Of a stretch of 7,666 nucleotides of DNA, positions 6,007 through 7,666 are shown in pieces; position 1 is the first letter of the stretch; each line of letters opens with the position of its first letter. The notes under the pieces were generated by a model. That model did no database searches. It saw only the letters and a list, made by a program, of their open reading frames with translations, and had not been told where the DNA came from. Source of the stretch: Robiginitomaculum sp. (GTDB taxonomy: Bacteria; Pseudomonadota; Alphaproteobacteria; Caulobacterales; Maricaulaceae); NCBI GenBank assembly GCA_002733385.1, contig NVVO01000002.1:51-7716 (forward strand). Reading direction: 5' to 3'. The translations under genes and the position numbers were made by a program.

Positions 6007-7659
6007 CTATTTCCGTTTTTTTAATTTAGCCAATAAACCACCCAATATACTGTCTTTTTTTGTGGATTCTCCGGCTTTTTGGTTTTGCTGGAACCGGCCT
6101 TTTTTTGAACTGCCTTGCGGGGGAAATTCACCGGTTTTCAATCTATACGCCAAATGCATGATGCCGCTAAATGCAGCTTCAGCGGATTTAAGCTCACTGA
6201 GCATTTTTCCGTCATTTGAGGCTTCTGTATAGACAACCGGTTCATAGCCCAGCACCAATGCGGGTTTAATACCGACAGCGGCGGCAAAATCTTTAATGGG
6301 GATTTCTGCGGTTTTTGGTACGCCGGTTTTATTGATGATCAAAAGCGGTGGTTTGTCATTTGGACGGGCGGCTTTTAAATACTCGATCAGGTTTTTTGCA
6401 TTGCGCAAATTCGCCAAATCTGGCGTCACCGTAATCACAATCTCGTCCGCACCTTTCAAAATAGTGCTGGACCATTCACTCCAGATATGTGGTATATCCA
6501 ATACCGTCAAGGGTGACAGCCCGCGAATTCCGTTGACCAAAGTCTCGTAGGAAGCTGCGGGTATGGCTTCCGTGGAACCCAGTGTGGCAGCTGCGGGCAG
6601 GATAGACAATTTTTCCGTATGGCGGATCATGATCCTGTCCAGCAAGGTATCGTCCATGCGCTCCGGGTCCGCCAATGCTTCTTCCAAACCCTGGCTGCTG
6701 TCATAATTGAAATCCAGTCCCGTGGTACCCCAACTGGAATCCATATCAACAAGGGCCGTTTCCTGACCCATTTTGGTTGCCAAACCCCAGGCTACATTGT
6801 GGGCCATGGTCGACGAACCAACGCCGCCCTTTGCGCCAAAAAATGCGATTACCCGCCCAACAAATGGCTTGTCCGGATCTGCATATAAGTCCGATATTGA
6901 GCGGATAAGCGTTAGTGGATGAAATGGAGGTACCAAATATTCGCTGAGGCCTTGATCCATCAGCTCGCGGTATAATTTAATATCATTTACCGCGCCGATC
7001 ATCACGACTTTGGTATCTGCATCACAATTGGAAGCCAGTTGTGCCAATTGCTCGAAGAGCGCAGGGCCGCGCAAAGCGGATTCGAATATGATAATAGACG
7101 GCGTATTTTCCTTGCTATAAAACTCGATAGCAGCTGGCAAGCCGCCCATATATACTTTCATATTGGCTCTGGCCATGCGCCAATCATCATTTGTGGACTG
7201 GATTGTTGCGGCGGTTTGCGGACGCTCACAAAATGCATGAATGGCAATTCGTGGTAAAGCTTTTTCCCCGCCCTCTCCCATGGCTTCAGGCTCTGGAGCC
7301 AACATTTGAGGATTTACTGGCCCGCTTAATGGCGCCGTGTGGCCTGCGGGGTTGTGCCCCAAATGCCCAATTTTCTGAGCTTGATGGGGCTGATTTTGTT
7401 GAAGGTGCTGATTTTGTTGAAGGTGCTGATTTTGTTGCAAGTGCTGGGGCATTTGGCTATGTGCTTGCGGCATTGCATGGGCAGGTGCTTGGGGCATGGA
7501 GGGATAGCCAGCTTGAGTTTGAGGCATTGCCTGCTGTTGAGGGATTGTCTGCCCAGCTTGGGGGGCTGGTTGGAACACAGATTGTGCCGTAGGCTGCACG
7601 GGTGCAACTCGCCCCATTTGGCCGGGCGGCATTTGGGCTGCAGGCCCAGGTGTTGACAT
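6007..7659 (-). CDS. cpaE: Tad pilus localisation ATPase CpaE/TadZ
   Basis: A 550-residue ParA/MinD-superfamily protein that places the Tad pilus machine in the cell, polar in Caulobacter. Residues 1-135 are low-complexity, rich in Pro, Gln, Ala, Met and His, with HLQQNQ repeated three times (about 73-90). Residues about 137-255 look like the receiver-like domain of this family. The ATPase core begins at GRVIAFFGAKGGVGSST, a deviant Walker A with signature Lys K277, where the usual P-loop Lys before Ser/Thr is Ser. A VDMDSSWGTTGLDF segment (304-317, D305 and D307) follows, then TVTPDLANLRNAKNLIEYLK. The tail (about 516-550) is basic and ends in an amphipathic stretch, ILGGLLAKLKKRK. It is the first Tad gene visible. 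The ATG lies 7 bases from the right edge and the frame stays open to that edge, so the true start could lie outside. No ribosome site can be judged. Confidence 0.93.
   Translation of the reverse strand: MSTPGPAAQMPPGQMGRVAPVQPTAQSVFQPAPQAGQTIPQQQAMPQTQAGYPSMPQAPAHAMPQAHSQMPQHLQQNQHLQQNQHLQQNQPHQAQKIGHLGHNPAGHTAPLSGPVNPQMLAPEPEAMGEGGEKALPRIAIHAFCERPQTAATIQSTNDDWRMARANMKVYMGGLPAAIEFYSKENTPSIIIFESALRGPALFEQLAQLASNCDADTKVVMIGAVNDIKLYRELMDQGLSEYLVPPFHPLTLIRSISDLYADPDKPFVGRVIAFFGAKGGVGSSTMAHNVAWGLATKMGQETALVDMDSSWGTTGLDFNYDSSQGLEEALADPERMDDTLLDRIMIRHTEKLSILPAAATLGSTEAIPAASYETLVNGIRGLSPLTVLDIPHIWSEWSSTILKGADEIVITVTPDLANLRNAKNLIEYLKAARPNDKPPLLIINKTGVPKTAEIPIKDFAAAVGIKPALVLGYEPVVYTEASNDGKMLSELKSAEAAFSGIMHLAYRLKTGEFPPQGSSKKGRFQQNQKAGESTKKDSILGGLLAKLKKRK
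7390..7443 (-). repeat. Three tandem 18-bp units inside cpaE
   Basis: Units at 7390-7407, 7408-7425 and 7426-7443. On the plus strand the first two are identical (CTGATTTTGTTGAAGGTG) and the third differs at two bases. The length is a multiple of three, so each unit encodes six in-frame residues (HLQQNQ read in cpaE) and gain or loss of units keeps the frame. This is typical of slipped-strand expansion in a disordered region. Confidence 0.9.
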
Positions 7660-7666
7660 GAGTGTT

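Noticed and set aside
7390..7443. Possible CRISPR-like or regulatory repeat array
   Set aside because: The units are directly adjacent with no spacers, are in frame inside a gene, and encode a six-residue repeat, so a coding tandem repeat is the simple explanation.
7191..7592. Plus-strand frame with repeated GADFVE units opposite cpaE
   Set aside because: The repeat is the mirror image of the HLQQNQ-coding tandem repeat in cpaE and carries no independent evidence of coding.
6007..7659. CpaE as a decayed ATPase because of the missing P-loop lysine
   Set aside because: The frame is intact over 550 residues, the other motifs are present, and atypical loops are, to my knowledge, common in CpaE/TadZ, so decay is not supported.

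Overview
The window looks like ordinary chromosomal DNA from an alphaproteobacterium with middling base composition (about half G+C by eye). Three things point there: an efp-suhB style gene pair, an alphaproteobacterial-type CpaE (TadZ) with a GAKGGVGSST nucleotide loop, and a CpaF ATPase whose N-terminus begins MFGKR. The genus cannot be read from the sequence. There is no RNA gene, insertion sequence, CRISPR array, integrase or other sign of recent transfer.

Left part (74-1443, minus strand): elongation factor P is followed by an inositol-monophosphatase family protein. The two overlap by one base, so they are probably co-transcribed and translationally coupled. Positions 1-73 hold no gene that can be supported.

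Middle (1444-2602): a divergent intergenic region carries the start signals of efp (leftward) and of a rightward two-gene unit. That unit is an AhpD-like/carboxymuconolactone decarboxylase family protein with a CxxCxxxH motif, then a small four-helix membrane protein of unknown function 14 bases behind it.

Right part (2606-7659, minus strand): a tightly packed four-gene piece of a Tad (tight adherence / Flp type IVc pilus) locus, in the order cpaE/tadZ, cpaF/tadA, tadB, tadC. CpaE is the ParA/MinD-like localisation factor, CpaF the hexameric secretion ATPase, and TadB and TadC the inner-membrane platform proteins. Together they form the cytoplasmic motor and membrane base that assembles Flp pili. 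Pilin, prepilin peptidase, secretin and CpaB/CpaD genes are not in the window and would be expected beyond the right edge or elsewhere. The operon ends at tadC, whose stop codon is three bases from the stop of the convergent membrane-protein gene.

I found no convincing undescribed system. The points most worth a second look are the Q/N/P-rich N-terminal extension of CpaE with an 18-bp tandem repeat, its basic amphipathic C-terminal tail, the uncharacterised CMD plus membrane-protein pair, and the abrupt end of the Tad operon without tadD. Two start codons probably differ from the longest reading frame (efp and the CMD gene).
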